Positions 5,627-15,700 of a stretch of DNA of 19,162 nucleotides are shown piece by piece. The DNA comes from an uncultured Traorella sp. (GTDB lineage: Bacteria; Bacillota_I; Bacilli_A; Erysipelotrichales; Erysipelotrichaceae), in the NCBI GenBank assembly GCA_945938205.1, contig CAMEUL010000003.1, positions 1 to 19,162 of the forward strand, written 5' to 3'. The first letter of the stretch is position 1; every line of letters starts with the position of its first letter. The position numbers and the translations under genes were made by a program. Below the pieces are notes generated by a model. It saw only the letters and a program-made list of their open reading frames with translations. It did not search any database and had not been told where the DNA came from.

Positions 5627-8600
5627 ATGCAAACGATTAAGAAAGTATCGGCCGTAGTGCTTTCATTTGCAATGATGCTGACAGCTGTATCTTCATTCAT
5701 TCCCAGATCAGTTCAAGCTGCGGAATTCAGCGGATCACTTACAACTGCAGAATCGGCAAAAGCAAATGGAAACATCGTTGAGATTAGTTTCAATGGTGGT
5801 GCTGTAAAGGCAAAAATTACATTTTTAGAAGATGATATTTTTCGATACAATGTGGATCCTAGCGGAGAGTTTTCTGAATATGCGAGAATCAACAATCAAA
5901 AAGATACTGCAAAGATTACTCAATATCCAGATTCTTCGAGCGAATATGCTCATCCAAATGCAAGCGTATCGGATGAAAGTAATTATTTAGTTATTTCAAG
6001 TGGAAATACAACTATAAAAATAGAAAAATCGACTGCCAAAATGACAGTTTTATATAAGAATGAAGTAATTATGCAGGAAAGTGCCCCACTTTCTATTGGA
6101 AGCAAAACCACTCAATCCTTAGTAAAGCAGAATGGTGCTAATTACTATGGCGGTGGTACGCAGAATGGGCGTTTTGTGCATACAGGAGAAAAAATCAATA
6201 TCGCCAATGAAAGTAATTGGGTAGATGGCGGAGTTGCTTCTCCAAATCCTTTCTATTATTCAACTGAAGGATATGGTGTTTTGCGTAATACATTCATTCC
6301 CGGTTCTTATGATTTTGGAAATACAGTGGAAGATACAGTATTAACATCACACAATGAGAATGAATTTGATGCATATTACTTCCTGTCGGATGGTGGAAAT
6401 GATGTTCAAGAAGTTGTTCAGGATGTTTTAAAAGGATATTTCCATGTAACAGGGAATCCAGTATTGTTACCGGAATATGCTTTTTACGAAGGACATTTGA
6501 ATTGCTATAACCGTGATTCGTGGGTGGATACAAATGGCACAGGAGGATGGATCATTAAAGGAAGTTCTTCTTCAAGTGGGGATGATACCGTTCCAATTGC
6601 CTCAGCATATAAAGAAGCAGGAATGAGTTCAGGCTATGTGCTTGAAGATGGAATGAATGCTGAAACTTTGATTGGAGAACGTCCTACAGTATCAGCCGAT
6701 AAATTTCCGTCAACGGTAACAACAGAAAAGAAATTTTCTGCAAGTGCAGTAATTGATCAGTATGCCGATTATGATATGCCATTAGGTTATTTCTTGCCCA
6801 ATGATGGATATGGATGCGGATACGGACAGAATGGTTATTATCAGACCGGTGGTGTGAATCCTGATGGAACAAGTTCTGATGAACGTATTGCTGCTGTAGA
6901 TGCGAATGTAAGAAATTTACAAAAATTTACGGAATATGCACGAAGTAAAGGTGTTGAAACGGGTCTTTGGACACAAAGCAACTTAAGTCCGGATTCTAAT
7001 TCTAATACATCTTGGCATCTGTTGCGTGACTTCAAAAAAGAAGTGAATGATGGCGGAATTACAACATTGAAAACAGATGTTGCCTGGGTAGGAAGTGGGT
7101 ACAACTTTGCCCTCAATGGAATTAAAACAGCTTATGATATTGTCACAAGTGATGTCAACTATCGTCCGAATATCATCACTCTCGATGGGTGGGCAGGTAC
7201 ACAGCGTTTTGGAGCCATCTGGACAGGAGATCAGTATGGAGGAAATTGGGAATATATTCGTTTCCATATTCCAACATATATTGGACAGTCATTAAGTGGT
7301 AATCCGAATATCGGAAGTGATACAGATGGTATCTTTGGCGGGAATGTCATTATTTCTGTACGCGATACTCAATGGAAAGTCTTCACACCTGAAATGTTGA
7401 ATATGGACGGTTGGGGTTCTTATGCGAAAACTCCTCAGACTTTTGGTGACCCATATACAGGTATTTCCAGAATGTATCTGAAATTAAAGGCACAGCTGCT
7501 TCCATATATTTATACAAGTGCAGCTTCTGCTTCAAATATTGACACAGGAAATCAAGACACGGGTCTTCCAATGATTCGTGCGATGTTCCTTGAATATCCA
7601 AATGATGCTTATGCCAGCACGAAGGCAATGCAGTATCAGTATATGTTTGGTTCAAATTTTCTGGTTGCTCCTGTTTATACTGAAACAGATATGAAAGATG
7701 AAGTTGGAAATGATGTACGAAATGGCATCTATTTACCGGATGAAAATGAAATCTGGATTGATTATTTCACAGGTGATCAGTATTATGGCGGACAAGTCTT
7801 AAATGGATTTGATGTTCCAATTTGGAAACTTCCTGTATTTGTGAAGAATGGTTCGATTGTTCCAATGTGGGAAGAAAACAACAGTCCATCAAAGATCAAT
7901 AAACAAAACAGAATTGTTGAGTTCTGGCCATCTGGAACAAGTGAATATACGCTGTTTGAAGACAATGGTACTTATGTTAAAAATGAAACTCAAGAAGTAG
8001 AAGGTTATGGTACTGTATCAAATATTTCTTATGGTGATCATGTTTCTACAAAATATACTTCTGTTGTGAATGATGGCACAGCTGTATTAACAGCAGAAAA
8101 ATCAACAGGTACTTATGCTGGATATAACCAGAATAAGAATACGACTTTTGTTGTTAATGTTTCTGAAGAACCAACAAATATCATTGCCAAGAACGGTGAT
8201 GCTGTATTGACAAAGATTGTTAAGGACAGTAAAGAAGAAGTATTGAATGCCGATGTAGCACCTGGAACATATGTTTACTATTATGATGCAAATCCTGCTA
8301 TCGAAACTTATGGAATCGAAGTTGAAGATGAATTTGCAAAAATGATGGAAGACAAAACTTCATCTCCTAAACTTTATGTTAAGTTTGCAGAAATTGATTC
8401 TCAAGCGAATGCTCAAACATTAACGTTGGAAGGATTTAAAAATGAAGATTCTAAATTAGGAAAAAATGAATTGAATAACAATCTTTCTGTTCCAACAAAC
8501 TTAACAGATGATGAAGACAGAAAAACACCAACAAGCAATACATTGACTTGGAATGCAGTAGCAGATGCCACAAACTATGAAATTCTTGTAGATGGTGTTG

Positions 8601-11600
8601 TCAATACTGTAGGCAATGCTACAGAATTTACTCATCTTGATCAGGATTATAACTCAACACATACATATAAAGTACGTGCAAGAAATGCTGAAGGATATTC
8701 AGATTGGTCAGAAGAAGTCAGTGCGACGACAGCTCAGGATCCTTGGAGAAATGTTCCGGATGCAGACATTACTTGGACCGGTGGAGATCAATGGGGTGCA
8801 TTATCGAATGCAACTGATCATAATCTTAGTACACAATTCCACTCAACTGGAGATGTTGTGACAGATGCGATTCCTTTTATCTTTGATTATGGAGATGCTT
8901 ACAGTCTTGATAAATTTGAATATTATGCTCGTCATGATAATTATGGAAATGGTGCAGTTAAGCGCATGGCAATTTCTGTAAGTATGGATGGCGTTCACTG
9001 GAAAGATGTCTATGAAACTCCTGAAGATCAGAAGTGGTCTTATGTTGCAAGTGCTTCTCAAGAGGAAAACAAGAAAACGGTAGATCTCGGTGGAGTCAAT
9101 GCCCGTTATGTAAAACTAGTAGTGAAGGAATCTGTAGGCAATTTCTTCTCAGCAGATGAACTGATTGTTTACAAGAAGGATGGAACAAAAGCATTTGCTG
9201 TTGGAAGTACAAATGGTCAGGCAACAGTTACGGATGCTGATTATACTAATATGAAAAACTATCTTGGATTGTCCAAAACAGTTGAAAATGATACCTTTAT
9301 CAAACAGATTCAGGAAAGAGGCGGAGATATCAACGTAAATGACATGTATGATGTTTATGATTATGCCTTTACAATGTTTAAACTGGATGGCGGAACGTCT
9401 AAAGCCGGTAATGTTTCAGGAAATATTCTGTTGCTTCCAAGTTTAAGTGAAGTAAAATCAGGAGAAACATTCACGATTTCAGTTTATGCTGATAATGTAA
9501 AAAATCTGAATGCATTTGGAGAAGTTTTAGAATATGATCCAGCCAAGTTAGAATATGTGTCAACTGTTGCAGATTTTGATATTTCTCAAATGGAAAATCT
9601 GACTGTTAACAAGATTACAGATGATAAGACAAGTGCTTATGTGACCCTTGCTTTTGTCAACAGAGGAAATAAACTTCTCTATAATGGCACAGGCGCAATC
9701 ACTACCATTACCATGAAAGCGAAATCTGATGGCAAAGTATCAGATATGATGGACTTAAGCAAAGTAACGTTAATGGGTCCAAAGTTTGATTTTATTGTCA
9801 GTGAAAGAAAGATGAATCCTGAACCACCTGAAATTACAACAGGTGAAACGGAATACGTTTACAACACAGATTTCACTTTAACAATGACAAATGACTTATT
9901 AACAAGTGATGATGGTACAAATGTCAGCAAACTGATTCAGGAAAATCAATATGATGGTTTATTTGATAACAGTTATTCTCGTGATTTTGCGTTTAAATGG
10001 GATATTGAAAGCAATCATACAAAAGATTTGCCTGAATATGTGAAACTTCCATCTACCATTACATTAGAAATGAAAGATACAGGTAAAGATGTTACCAGCA
10101 TCAAGGTATATAACGCGAATAAAAACAATGGTTATCTAACGAAAGCTTCTGCAGTCTTCTACTATGCAGACAGCACATCACAGGATGTTGCGGAAATTAC
10201 GGCAGATAACAGTGACTATTATACATTTGTATTCGCAAATCCAAGTCCGGCTAAAAAAGTTGTGAAAGTAGATATTAACATGAAAGAATCTACAGGTACA
10301 ACTCATTCCGGTCAGAACAACAAAATGCTCACATTATCTGAAATCGAAATTTACAATGGAGAAACAAAACTGACGTATAAAAATGATTTTGCTGCATCGA
10401 TCACAAATGAATCGTTACCAACGGATGATGGTACAAATGTCAGCAAATTAGTTCAGTCAAATAGTTTTGATGGTCTATTCAATGGAAATACTCAAGAAAG
10501 AGACTTTGAATTCAAATGGGATATAGAAAACAACTATATAACAACGGGTCAGCTTCCTGATTATGTGAAACTTCCTTCCGTGCTTCATATCAATTTGAAT
10601 AATGCAAAACGTTTAGACAATGTTTCCATATTTAATGCGAATAAAGCAAACGGATATGTAACAAAAGCTGCTGCTATCTATCATTATGAAAATGGTGACT
10701 CTGCAAATGTTGATGAAATTACTGCTGACATGAGCGATAATTTCGAATTCAAATTTGTAAATCCAAATCCTTCAAAAAATGTCATTTCCGTTGATGTAAA
10801 AATTAACCAAGCCATTGATACAAATGGTGACGAAGTGAACAATATGATGACCTTATCAGAAATGAAGGTAAGATATATTGCTGATCTGGTACCAGTTACA
10901 GGAATTGTTCCGGCAGAAAGTAATGCAACAGAGATATATTGTGGTTCACTAGTGGACATCAATGCCGTTATTACTCCTGACAATGCAACAAATCCTTACT
11001 TTACAGCAGTTTCCTCAGATGAAAAAGTGGCAAGAGTCATTACATTATTAGATGAAAACGGCTTGCCTGTTCACAAGCTTTATGGAATTAGTGAAGGAAA
11101 AACAACCATCACGTTAACTGCAAATGAATCAATTGACAGTGATACACCAATTCGTGCGACTTATGAAGTAACTGTATTAAAAGGTGCAGATAAGACAGAA
11201 TTGATTCAATTAATTCAGAAATGCGGCAATATTATTGAAAAGTACTATACCGCAGAAAGCTATGAGAAACTTGAATTGGCAATAAATAAAGCAACTGAAA
11301 TTAAGAATAAAGCAGATGCTACAACAAATGAGGTAAAACAGGCAATTAAAGACCTTAACATTGCACTTGATCAGCTTGAAGAATTGCCATTGTCTGAAAT
11401 CATGAATAAATCAGGCTTCACAGCAGATGCTCTTTATTCGGATAACAATTCTCCAAATTTACTGATTGACGGTAATGTAGATACATACTGGGAATCTCCT
11501 TACTTTGGGTCTGATGCAGGACTTCCAAAGGATGTTGTCATTCAGCTTGGCAATGCATATGATCTGGATAAAATCAGCATTGTGAAGAGTGGTGCTATGA

Positions 11601-12649
11601 ACGGAAAGGTACTGCAATATGAGATTCTGGTCAGCACAGATGGTGAAGAATACACTTCTATTGGTGTGAAGAATACAGATGCCGATGAACTTGAATCAGG
11701 CATGATCGTTGGCATGAAACAAATCACGCATGTAAAGATCCGTGTTCATAAAGCAATGCATACGGATGGTACGGACAGCGCTTCTTACGCACGCATTGCA
11801 GAAGTGAAATTCTACGGAATTGACAAAACTGTTCTTTCATCGCTAGTTAAAGAAAATGAAAATAAAACACAAGAAAACTATACTGATGAAAGCTGGACTC
11901 ACTTTACAAATGCATTAAATGCTGCGAAAAAAGTATTAGCTGATGAAAATGCTTCTCAAAGTGATGTTGATGCAATGATCGTAACTCTCAATGATGCAAT
12001 TGCCGGATTAAAGGAAAAAGATCCAACAACACCGGATAAGGGAGAAATTCAGGTAGGAGAAAAAGATCCAGCAAATATTTCAGCCATCTTAGACAGCATC
12101 GATGACAAACTTCAGGCTATCATTGACGAAAAACTGAACGAAGGCAAGGATGTTCAGATCAATATCATAGTCGATGAACTGACAGAAGCCAATATGAGTG
12201 AAGGACAGAAAGCTGATAGGACTCGCATTGAAGAATTTGTGAAGAAGAACCAAGGAAATGTGGGAGGATACTTTGATATCAGTATTCAAGTAGAGTGTGA
12301 AGGAAGTTTACTGGGAACTATCACAGAAACAGTGAAGCCACTTCAGATGCAACTGACAATACCTGAAGGATTGAAGAAAGAAGGAAGAACTTTCACAGTA
12401 GTACGTGTTCACAATGGAAGTGTTGAAGAACTGACTACAACACAACAAGAGGATGTCTTAAGTTTTGAAACAGACAAATTCTCAGTATATTCCATTACTT
12501 ATAAAGATGGAGCACCAAGTGATCCGACACAGCCAGGAGGAGCAGATACAGGAGATCATTCAATGATACCGGTATTTATAGGACTGTTGTCAAGTTCATT
12601 TATAGCTATTCTGTTAATGATCAAAAAAAGTAAGAAAAAAGTTGATTGA
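5627..12649 (+). CDS. Cell-surface GH31 glycoside hydrolase, probable alpha-N-acetylgalactosaminidase
   Basis: A 2340-residue exported protein. Order: signal peptide (1-31, SVQA-A); GH31 N-terminal beta-sandwich (about 33-280, with GGGTQNGRF); catalytic barrel (about 281-700) with GYFLPNDGYGCGYG, nucleophile Asp484 in KTDVAW and acid/base Asp535 in IWTGDQYGGNW; GH31 beta domains (to about 890); FnIII (952-1036); CBM32/discoidin (1042-1180); degenerate dockerin-like segment (1196-1255); cohesin-like domain (1262-1392); two tandem unassigned ~170-aa modules (1409-1752); Big2-like Ig (1753-1853); FIVAR (1855-1922); second CBM32 (1925-2066); second FIVAR (2067-2133); shared C-terminal domain (2143-2295); tail ADTGD (2306-2310), membrane helix and KKSKKKVD. 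The KTDVAW and GDQYGGNWEYIR motifs match, from memory, the GH31 alpha-GalNAc-ase branch (characterised in Enterococcus faecalis) rather than alpha-glucosidases or xylosidases. GalNAc specificity is an inference. AGGAG fixes the start. Confidence 0.85.
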   Translation: MQTIKKVSAVVLSFAMMLTAVSSFIPRSVQAAEFSGSLTTAESAKANGNIVEISFNGGAVKAKITFLEDDIFRYNVDPSGEFSEYARINNQKDTAKITQYPDSSSEYAHPNASVSDESNYLVISSGNTTIKIEKSTAKMTVLYKNEVIMQESAPLSIGSKTTQSLVKQNGANYYGGGTQNGRFVHTGEKINIANESNWVDGGVASPNPFYYSTEGYGVLRNTFIPGSYDFGNTVEDTVLTSHNENEFDAYYFLSDGGNDVQEVVQDVLKGYFHVTGNPVLLPEYAFYEGHLNCYNRDSWVDTNGTGGWIIKGSSSSSGDDTVPIASAYKEAGMSSGYVLEDGMNAETLIGERPTVSADKFPSTVTTEKKFSASAVIDQYADYDMPLGYFLPNDGYGCGYGQNGYYQTGGVNPDGTSSDERIAAVDANVRNLQKFTEYARSKGVETGLWTQSNLSPDSNSNTSWHLLRDFKKEVNDGGITTLKTDVAWVGSGYNFALNGIKTAYDIVTSDVNYRPNIITLDGWAGTQRFGAIWTGDQYGGNWEYIRFHIPTYIGQSLSGNPNIGSDTDGIFGGNVIISVRDTQWKVFTPEMLNMDGWGSYAKTPQTFGDPYTGISRMYLKLKAQLLPYIYTSAASASNIDTGNQDTGLPMIRAMFLEYPNDAYASTKAMQYQYMFGSNFLVAPVYTETDMKDEVGNDVRNGIYLPDENEIWIDYFTGDQYYGGQVLNGFDVPIWKLPVFVKNGSIVPMWEENNSPSKINKQNRIVEFWPSGTSEYTLFEDNGTYVKNETQEVEGYGTVSNISYGDHVSTKYTSVVNDGTAVLTAEKSTGTYAGYNQNKNTTFVVNVSEEPTNIIAKNGDAVLTKIVKDSKEEVLNADVAPGTYVYYYDANPAIETYGIEVEDEFAKMMEDKTSSPKLYVKFAEIDSQANAQTLTLEGFKNEDSKLGKNELNNNLSVPTNLTDDEDRKTPTSNTLTWNAVADATNYEILVDGVVNTVGNATEFTHLDQDYNSTHTYKVRARNAEGYSDWSEEVSATTAQDPWRNVPDADITWTGGDQWGALSNATDHNLSTQFHSTGDVVTDAIPFIFDYGDAYSLDKFEYYARHDNYGNGAVKRMAISVSMDGVHWKDVYETPEDQKWSYVASASQEENKKTVDLGGVNARYVKLVVKESVGNFFSADELIVYKKDGTKAFAVGSTNGQATVTDADYTNMKNYLGLSKTVENDTFIKQIQERGGDINVNDMYDVYDYAFTMFKLDGGTSKAGNVSGNILLLPSLSEVKSGETFTISVYADNVKNLNAFGEVLEYDPAKLEYVSTVADFDISQMENLTVNKITDDKTSAYVTLAFVNRGNKLLYNGTGAITTITMKAKSDGKVSDMMDLSKVTLMGPKFDFIVSERKMNPEPPEITTGETEYVYNTDFTLTMTNDLLTSDDGTNVSKLIQENQYDGLFDNSYSRDFAFKWDIESNHTKDLPEYVKLPSTITLEMKDTGKDVTSIKVYNANKNNGYLTKASAVFYYADSTSQDVAEITADNSDYYTFVFANPSPAKKVVKVDINMKESTGTTHSGQNNKMLTLSEIEIYNGETKLTYKNDFAASITNESLPTDDGTNVSKLVQSNSFDGLFNGNTQERDFEFKWDIENNYITTGQLPDYVKLPSVLHINLNNAKRLDNVSIFNANKANGYVTKAAAIYHYENGDSANVDEITADMSDNFEFKFVNPNPSKNVISVDVKINQAIDTNGDEVNNMMTLSEMKVRYIADLVPVTGIVPAESNATEIYCGSLVDINAVITPDNATNPYFTAVSSDEKVARVITLLDENGLPVHKLYGISEGKTTITLTANESIDSDTPIRATYEVTVLKGADKTELIQLIQKCGNIIEKYYTAESYEKLELAINKATEIKNKADATTNEVKQAIKDLNIALDQLEELPLSEIMNKSGFTADALYSDNNSPNLLIDGNVDTYWESPYFGSDAGLPKDVVIQLGNAYDLDKISIVKSGAMNGKVLQYEILVSTDGEEYTSIGVKNTDADELESGMIVGMKQITHVKIRVHKAMHTDGTDSASYARIAEVKFYGIDKTVLSSLVKENENKTQENYTDESWTHFTNALNAAKKVLADENASQSDVDAMIVTLNDAIAGLKEKDPTTPDKGEIQVGEKDPANISAILDSIDDKLQAIIDEKLNEGKDVQINIIVDELTEANMSEGQKADRTRIEEFVKKNQGNVGGYFDISIQVECEGSLLGTITETVKPLQMQLTIPEGLKKEGRTFTVVRVHNGSVEELTTTQQEDVLSFETDKFSVYSITYKDGAPSDPTQPGGADTGDHSMIPVFIGLLSSSFIAILLMIKKSKKKVD
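9851..10881 (+). repeat. Tandem pair of ~170-aa modules inside the GH31 protein
   Basis: Residues about 1409-1579 and 1582-1752 are two copies of one module. Shared signatures are DDGTNVSKL, DGLF, RDF-FKWDIE, YVKLPS, NANK-NGY-TKA, EITAD and NP-P-K, and both end in TLSE plus a short strand, like discoidin/galactose-binding domains. Identity is moderate, so the duplication is old, though the DNA around GATGGTACAAATGTCAGCAAA is still nearly identical in the two copies. A carbohydrate-binding role is likely from context. I cannot assign a numbered CBM family. Confidence 0.75.
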
Positions 12650-12688
12650 AAGAAATACAGGCTAGTTTCTTTTGAAACTGGCCTGTAT
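11975..12688 (+). repeat. Long direct repeat, copy 1 (3' end of GH31 gene)
   Basis: This 714-bp stretch is repeated at 17674-18387 with a constant offset of 5699 bases and no indels; I count about 10 substitutions. Positions 12107-12603 (497 bp) are identical in both copies, including all silent sites. It covers the end of the last FIVAR module, the shared C-terminal domain, the sorting tail, the stop codon and the following hairpin. Confidence 0.95.
12655..12688 (+). terminator. 3' hairpin after the GH31 gene, without a T tract
   Basis: A 15-bp stem (12655-12669 with 12674-12688, one G-T pair) with a TTTT loop starts 5 bases after the stop. It is followed by GAATTAG, not by a T run. It may be a weak terminator that lets some transcription through to the GH36-like gene, or a processing/stability hairpin. 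An identical hairpin follows the next gene. Confidence 0.65.
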
Positions 12689-12744
12689 GAATTAGAAGTA
12701 ATTTCGTTTTTATAACATGATAAATATAGTAAAAGGTAAATTAT

Positions 12745-15700
12745 ATGAATTTAAAACAATTATGTAAAACTGTATTGGCAGGTTCTATGGCATTTTGCTG
12801 TATGAATGGACCTGTCAAAATAGAAGCGTTCAATTCTGTGAGTTTTTCAGATAGTGGTGGTAAACTGGTACTAAGTAATGACTATATTGCTAGGGAATAT
12901 ACTATTGATGAAAACAGTCATGTATTAACTAGTTTACTTTTGAATAAAAGAATCAATACATCACTGATTCCTCAAGAAGGCTCAGAAGATTTCGTTATTA
13001 AAACAGTTTCAGAAAGTGAAAATGAGAATAACAATGAAATCAAATATACTTATTCACCTGAACCACTTGCTACTACAGGTTGGAATGCAACATTAAAAAA
13101 CAGCGAAAATACTGAATTCGATGCAACAGAAGTTGCTAAACTATTTGATGATAAATTGGATACCCACATTGATCAATATCAGATTACGGGAAATCCATTT
13201 ACTTTGGATATTGACTTTAAGGAAGAAAAAACGATTGCAGCGATGTCTGTGAACAAGCGCCCAGGTTATACTGATTCAAATTATGGCATTAATGGCACAA
13301 TGGGCGGTTATGAAATTTGGATCAGTTCTGATGGTAGTAATTATAACAAAATTAAAGAAGGAACTTTTACTGAACAAGACTATCATTTGCATCAAGAAGG
13401 AAATCTTTACAATGTTGGAGATATGGTCTATGTAAATTTTGACTCAGCAGTTCAGACTCAATATGTACGTGTAGTACAAACGAGTGCAGCTTTAGGTAGT
13501 GCAGAAGAATTTTCAAGTTCAGAAATTGATTTTTATGAGACTCCAATTAAACAATCAATTGTTGTTGATGCACCAGAACAAGTGTTAAATCGTGAAAATT
13601 GGAAAATTTCGATCAAGAATGGTGCCGGAAATGCTTTTAGTGATGAACATGCTCATTATGTGATTGACGGAAATCTTGATTCATATCCCAATGAACTAAG
13701 TATATCGGGTCATCCATTTACAGTAGATATTGATTTGGGAAGTGAACAGACCGTAAGTTCCATTTCAATTGATAAAAGACCTGGCTTTTCTGATCCAAAC
13801 TATGGAACGAATGGTACCATGGGAGAATTTGATTTATATGTAAGTAATGATGGAGTCGATTATCAGTTAGCAGGTGCAGGCAATTTTACTCAGGAAGCCT
13901 ATAATTTGCATCAGGTAGGTGATTTGCATAATGTTGGAGATCGCGTATATGCTAATTTCTCAAAATCATATACTACGAGATATGTGCGATTGGTGCAGAA
14001 AAGTGTTTCAATGGGGAATGCGCAAGAATTCACTACTGCGGAACTGAATTTGTATTCTGATTCTTATTCAGGACCGAACTGGAATGCACCTATCAGTGCT
14101 TCAAGCGAAATAAAGTCAAGCAGTCTTGAATATAGTGATCATAGCATTCACGAAACAGAAAAGGGCGGAAAGAAACTGACTATCAATTATAAACCAATTG
14201 TTTTGAATGATGTAACATATTCTATTGCTCAGATTGCTGTATTGGAAGCTGATGAACACTATATGAGAACTTTCTTAGAAATTAGTGTTTCAGATAAAGA
14301 TAAGGCTCAGATTGACTATATCGACACTGATCGCTTTGTTTTACCATCTGATGTAACAGGAATCTGGTCACATCCAGATGAATCAAGTGTTTCATCTATG
14401 TGGATTGGTAAACATGAACTCATGCTCGGACAGCCTATTTACGTGAATGGATTATTTATGGGATCTGAATTCCCAGCTGCTGATACACTCATTACAGATA
14501 ATACAACTCAAATTCGATATTATTCTGGAAAAACATTTACTCAATTGGAAAATGATCATCAATTGACAACAGATGGAAAATTTGTGACATGGCAGAATGT
14601 GGTTGGTGCTGCACAAGGCACTGAAACAGCTGTTGTTCAAAGTGATTTCTTTGATTATATTGAAGATATTGCAACTCCTACCGAATTCCGTAAACAGTAT
14701 AATTCATGGTATGACAATATGATGAATATTACTGATGAAAGTATTGCATCTTCTTTCTATGGGGCTGAAGCAGGTTTAAGTTCAAATGGTGTTGAACCTC
14801 TTGATTCTTATGTGGTAGATGATGGATGGAACAACTATTATGATGGAACATATACATCAAATCCGGGAAGTGCGCAAGGAACAACTCCAAATCAGACTGG
14901 ATTCTGGGAATTCAATGCGAAGTTCCCGAATGAATTATATACATCAAGTGCATTAACGGATAAATTCCAATCTGCATTTGGATTGTGGCTGGGTCCTCAG
15001 GGTGGTTATAACTATTTTAGTACTTTTGCACGTTTTTTGGAAGCAAGCGGAACAGGTTATGCTCAGAATGACTACTGGACAAATGTATGTGTCGGATCTG
15101 ACCGATATGTAAAAAATCTGCAGAGTTTGTTCATTGATTACCAGTCGAGATTCAACATTGATTACTGGAAATGGGATGGCTTTGCTGTTCGCCCATGTAC
15201 GAATCCAGATCATGATCATATGACAGGCGGTTATAAAAACATGTATTACACTACCGACTTGTGGGAAAAATGGACAGATCTGTTTGATGCAGTACGTGCG
15301 AAACGAGCAGAAAAAGGCAAAGGTTTATTTATTAATGCAACCTGCTATGTCAATTTAAGCCCATGGCTATTGCAGTGGGTGAACACGATCTGGGTTCAGG
15401 ATTCCGGAGATACAGGTGAATTAGGAACAGGTGAAAGACATCAGCAAAAGATTTACTATCGTGATCAGGTGTATTATCAACTATATAAACAGAACCAAAT
15501 TCAGTTCCCATTGAAGAACATCTATAATCATGACCCAATCTATGGTGTTTCAGATAACAGCAATGCAACAACAGATGTTTTCAGAGAATATTTATTTGCT
15601 AATGCTGTGCGTGGAACAGCCTTCTGGGAATTGTATTATTCTCCATCGATCATGGATGATGCCAAATGGAAGGTAAGTGCGGATGTGCTTGCATGGGCTG

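Noticed and set aside
12089..12289. 66-codon leftward frame, repeated almost identically at 17788-17988
   Set aside because: It is antisense to the duplicated C-terminal domain. The identity follows from the sense-strand duplication, and no start signals were seen.
5627..12649. Assignment of the GH31 protein as an ordinary alpha-glucosidase or alpha-xylosidase
   Set aside because: The nucleophile and acid/base contexts (KTDVAW, GDQYGGNW) do not match the WxDMNE-type or KTDFGE-type motifs of those groups.
12540..12649. Canonical LPXTG sorting motif
   Set aside because: Only ADTGD is present before the membrane helix, with no Leu-Pro, so it is described as non-canonical.
12689..12744. Separate promoter for the GH36-like gene (TATAAC at 12711)
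   Set aside because: No -35 of reasonable quality at 16-18 bp, and the upstream hairpin lacks a T tract, so readthrough from the GH31 gene is at least as likely.
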